Assembly: GCA_902806355.1 (NCBI GenBank)
Contig: CADCWI010000031.1
Span: 1 to 8,108 of the forward strand
Source: an uncultured Thermomicrobiales bacterium
GTDB lineage: Bacteria; Chloroflexota; Chloroflexia; Thermomicrobiales; UBA6265
Direction of reading: 5' to 3'
DNA length: 8,108 nt
A program made the position numbers and the translations under genes. Under the pieces are notes generated by a model, which saw nothing but the letters and a program-made list of their open reading frames with translations, was not told the origin of the DNA and did not search any database. Shown piece after piece: positions 6,618-8,108 of this stretch (its first letter is position 1; every line of letters starts with the position of its first letter).

Positions 6618-8108
6618 ATGTGGAACATTCGGCGCTTGGCACAGGTCGTTGCCATGCTGACAGCGATGGTGCTGGTCTGGAGCGGGCCAGCGGCGGCGGT
6701 GCTTGCCCAGGACGATGCCACGTCCCCAGGCGACCAACCGCTCGAGATCGTCGTCGATGGGGAGCGTTTCGTCTTCGATCGGATCGTCCCGATCGACGTC
6801 GGTGAACTCCAAGAAGGCACCGACGACGACGGCAATCCGTTCTTTACCAGGGCGGACGATCCCGTCGGAGCCGCATATGTGCCGGTCGATGATGCCACGG
6901 CAGCCCGGTACCTTCCTGAATCGCTCGACGCTCCCGACACGGCCTGCCTGAGCGAAGGCGTTGACGTCGGCAACATCACGGCTGGCGAGGACGTTTACGT
7001 TCCGGCTGGCCTTGAGCCGGACCTGAGCACCGACGCGCTGACCGAGGTTGGCTCCACCGATGACGGTCGCACGATCTTCGCGCCGAACGCGGAGCAGCCG
7101 TTCAGCGAGTTGTTCGCCGACAGCGATGAAGGGCTGATCCGTTATCTGTTGCTCGGGGACCAAGGCGTCCCGGGAACGTTTCCGGCGACGGTGACGTTTG
7201 CCGGTCAGGATTTCGAGGTCGCCACGGATGCCGAGGATCCCGGAACCGAGGGGCTAGCGAAAGTCGGGTGTCTGGGCCCGTTCCCGGCCCTGGCGGAAGA
7301 AGGTGCTGACGCGCCGTTCAGCACGGTCTACCTGTCGGTCAACGATCAGGTGGTCACGTATCAGGCAACCGATGTCCCGGCGGAGACTGACGAGGTTACG
7401 GAAGAAGCAGCCACGCCGCCGGAGGAGACGGCGGAGGCGACACCTCCGGATGATGGCGGTGAAGCAGAGACCGGGACGATCACCGTCCGTGCCGCCTTTT
7501 GCGAGGCCGACAACAGCGAAAATGCCAACAGTAACTGCAATGGCCGAATCGAGGAGGCAGAAGGCACAACGGTTGTTTTCGAGGTCCGGGCCGATGTCGA
7601 TACGGAGGGCGATCCCGTCCAGACGATCGAGGTCGTGATCGACCAGCAGGGCAACGGCTCGCAAGGCGACGGCACCGGTGAAGCCCTGTCGCTGGGCGTC
7701 TATACGGTGTGCCAGGACCCGGTCGAAGGATTCGATGCGATTCCGGTTCCAGGTAATGAGGGCGGGAGCAATCAGAGTGGCGTCGAAGGCCTGCCCTGCA
7801 TCACCGTTGAGGTGACGCCTGGCAATACCGTCCTGCAGTTCAACAACTTCCCGGTAGAAGCTCCGGCGGATGCGGCAACCGCCACGCCACCGGCAACCCC
7901 GGCTGTTACCGAGGTGCCGACCGAAGTGCCGCCAACGGAGGTGCCTACGGAAGTTCCCACCGAGGTGCCTACGGAAGTTCCTACGGAAGTCCCAACCGAA
8001 GTGCCGACCGAGGTGCCAACGGAGGTTCCCACCGAGGTTCCAACTGAAGTGCCGCCAACTGAAGTTCCGACGGAAGTTCCCACCGAGGTCCCGACCGAAG
8101 TGCCGCCA
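6618..8108 (+). CDS. secreted multidomain protein with TEVP-repeat stalk (partial, 3' end outside window)
   Basis: 497 codons without a stop, cut by the window edge. An AAGGAG site precedes the ATG, and residues 1-30 form a signal peptide (RR, hydrophobic 9-21, likely cleavage after V-L-A at 30). Residues 31-250 form an acidic domain I do not recognise, starting PLEIVVDGERFVFDRIVP, with two cysteines (C110, C218). An acidic Thr/Pro linker (251-285) follows. Residues 286-413 look like a prealbumin-like (SpaA/CnaB-type) beta domain: GTITVRAAF, a stretch with C295 and C307, GVYTVCQDP (360-368), LPCITVEVTPGNTVLQFNNFP. From residue 431 the chain is only TEVP or TEVPP. This layout suggests an extracellular domain pair raised on a rigid Pro-rich stalk, with a membrane or wall anchor or another domain expected beyond the edge. 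It is divergent from the secreted VWA gene and could be its partner. Function unknown. Confidence 0.88.
   Translation, partial: MWNIRRLAQVVAMLTAMVLVWSGPAAAVLAQDDATSPGDQPLEIVVDGERFVFDRIVPIDVGELQEGTDDDGNPFFTRADDPVGAAYVPVDDATAARYLPESLDAPDTACLSEGVDVGNITAGEDVYVPAGLEPDLSTDALTEVGSTDDGRTIFAPNAEQPFSELFADSDEGLIRYLLLGDQGVPGTFPATVTFAGQDFEVATDAEDPGTEGLAKVGCLGPFPALAEEGADAPFSTVYLSVNDQVVTYQATDVPAETDEVTEEAATPPEETAEATPPDDGGEAETGTITVRAAFCEADNSENANSNCNGRIEEAEGTTVVFEVRADVDTEGDPVQTIEVVIDQQGNGSQGDGTGEALSLGVYTVCQDPVEGFDAIPVPGNEGGSNQSGVEGLPCITVEVTPGNTVLQFNNFPVEAPADAATATPPATPAVTEVPTEVPPTEVPTEVPTEVPTEVPTEVPTEVPTEVPTEVPTEVPTEVPPTEVPTEVPTEVPTEVPP
7908..8108 (+). repeat. TEVP(P) tandem repeat, 16 units in 67 codons
   Basis: The coding repeat has a 12-bp unit encoding Thr-Glu-Val-Pro. 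Units 2, 12 and 16 carry an extra Pro (15 bp). All four codon positions vary silently: ACC/ACG/ACT, GAG/GAA, GTG/GTT/GTC and CCG/CCC/CCT/CCA. No unit carries an amino-acid substitution. The array continues to the window end, so its total length is unknown. Such Pro-spaced repeats usually form extended stalks or wall-spanning linkers. Confidence 0.95.

Noticed and set aside
6428..7163. Overlapping minus-strand frames of 183 and 186 codons
   Set aside because: They cover the start of the plus-strand secreted protein and part of the intergenic region, lack recognisable domains, and compete with a frame having clear coding signals.
7772..8083. Minus-strand frame encoding a Gly-Thr-Ser-Val repeat protein
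   Set aside because: It is the antisense reading of the TEVP repeat. The plus-strand frame has a ribosome binding site, a signal peptide and 497 open codons, whereas the minus frame has none of these supports.
7908..8108. CRISPR-like array because of short regular repeats
   Set aside because: The 12-bp units are contiguous with no spacers, vary silently, and keep one reading frame throughout. This is a coding repeat.

Overview
This is a high-GC bacterial window with six complete genes on the minus strand and one partial gene on the plus strand. I see no mobile element, tRNA, rRNA or CRISPR. Two features suggest Chloroflexota, class Thermomicrobia or a relative: a secreted protein ending in a long Thr-Glu-Val-Pro repeat, and a secreted von Willebrand factor A (VWA) protein with a Thr/Pro linker. 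This is an inference from style, not a phylogenetic result.

Layout from left to right. Positions 1-332 hold no supportable gene. A run of minus-strand genes for small soluble enzymes and redox proteins follows. In transcription order these are an ArsR-type regulator fused to an SRPBCC/AHSA1 domain (3505 to 2723), a DUF899 thioredoxin-like protein (2559 to 1786), a flavin/F420 split-barrel protein of the pyridoxamine phosphate oxidase family (1676 to 1149), and an isocitrate lyase/phosphoenolpyruvate mutase family protein (1121 to 333). The last two are only 27 bp apart and are probably co-transcribed. The regulator has a clear promoter containing a perfect 9-6-9 inverted repeat, which fits autorepression. 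A gene-poor stretch (3563-4336) carries a 19-bp perfect hairpin. Next comes an AhpD-like carboxymuconolactone decarboxylase family protein (4846 to 4337).

The right part is a cell-surface locus. A secreted VWA protein (6308 to 5067, minus strand, followed by a hairpin terminator) is divergently arranged, across a 309-bp intergenic region, with a secreted multidomain protein on the plus strand. The latter starts at 6618 and is still open at the window end. Its last 67 codons are 16 units of TEVP(P).

The left cluster reads as a set of detoxification or redox genes near an ArsR-SRPBCC regulator. The right pair may act together outside the membrane. The most distinctive signals are the regulator's operator-promoter and the TEVP repeat, whose units are identical in protein but varied in codons. 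Neither amounts to a proven new system.
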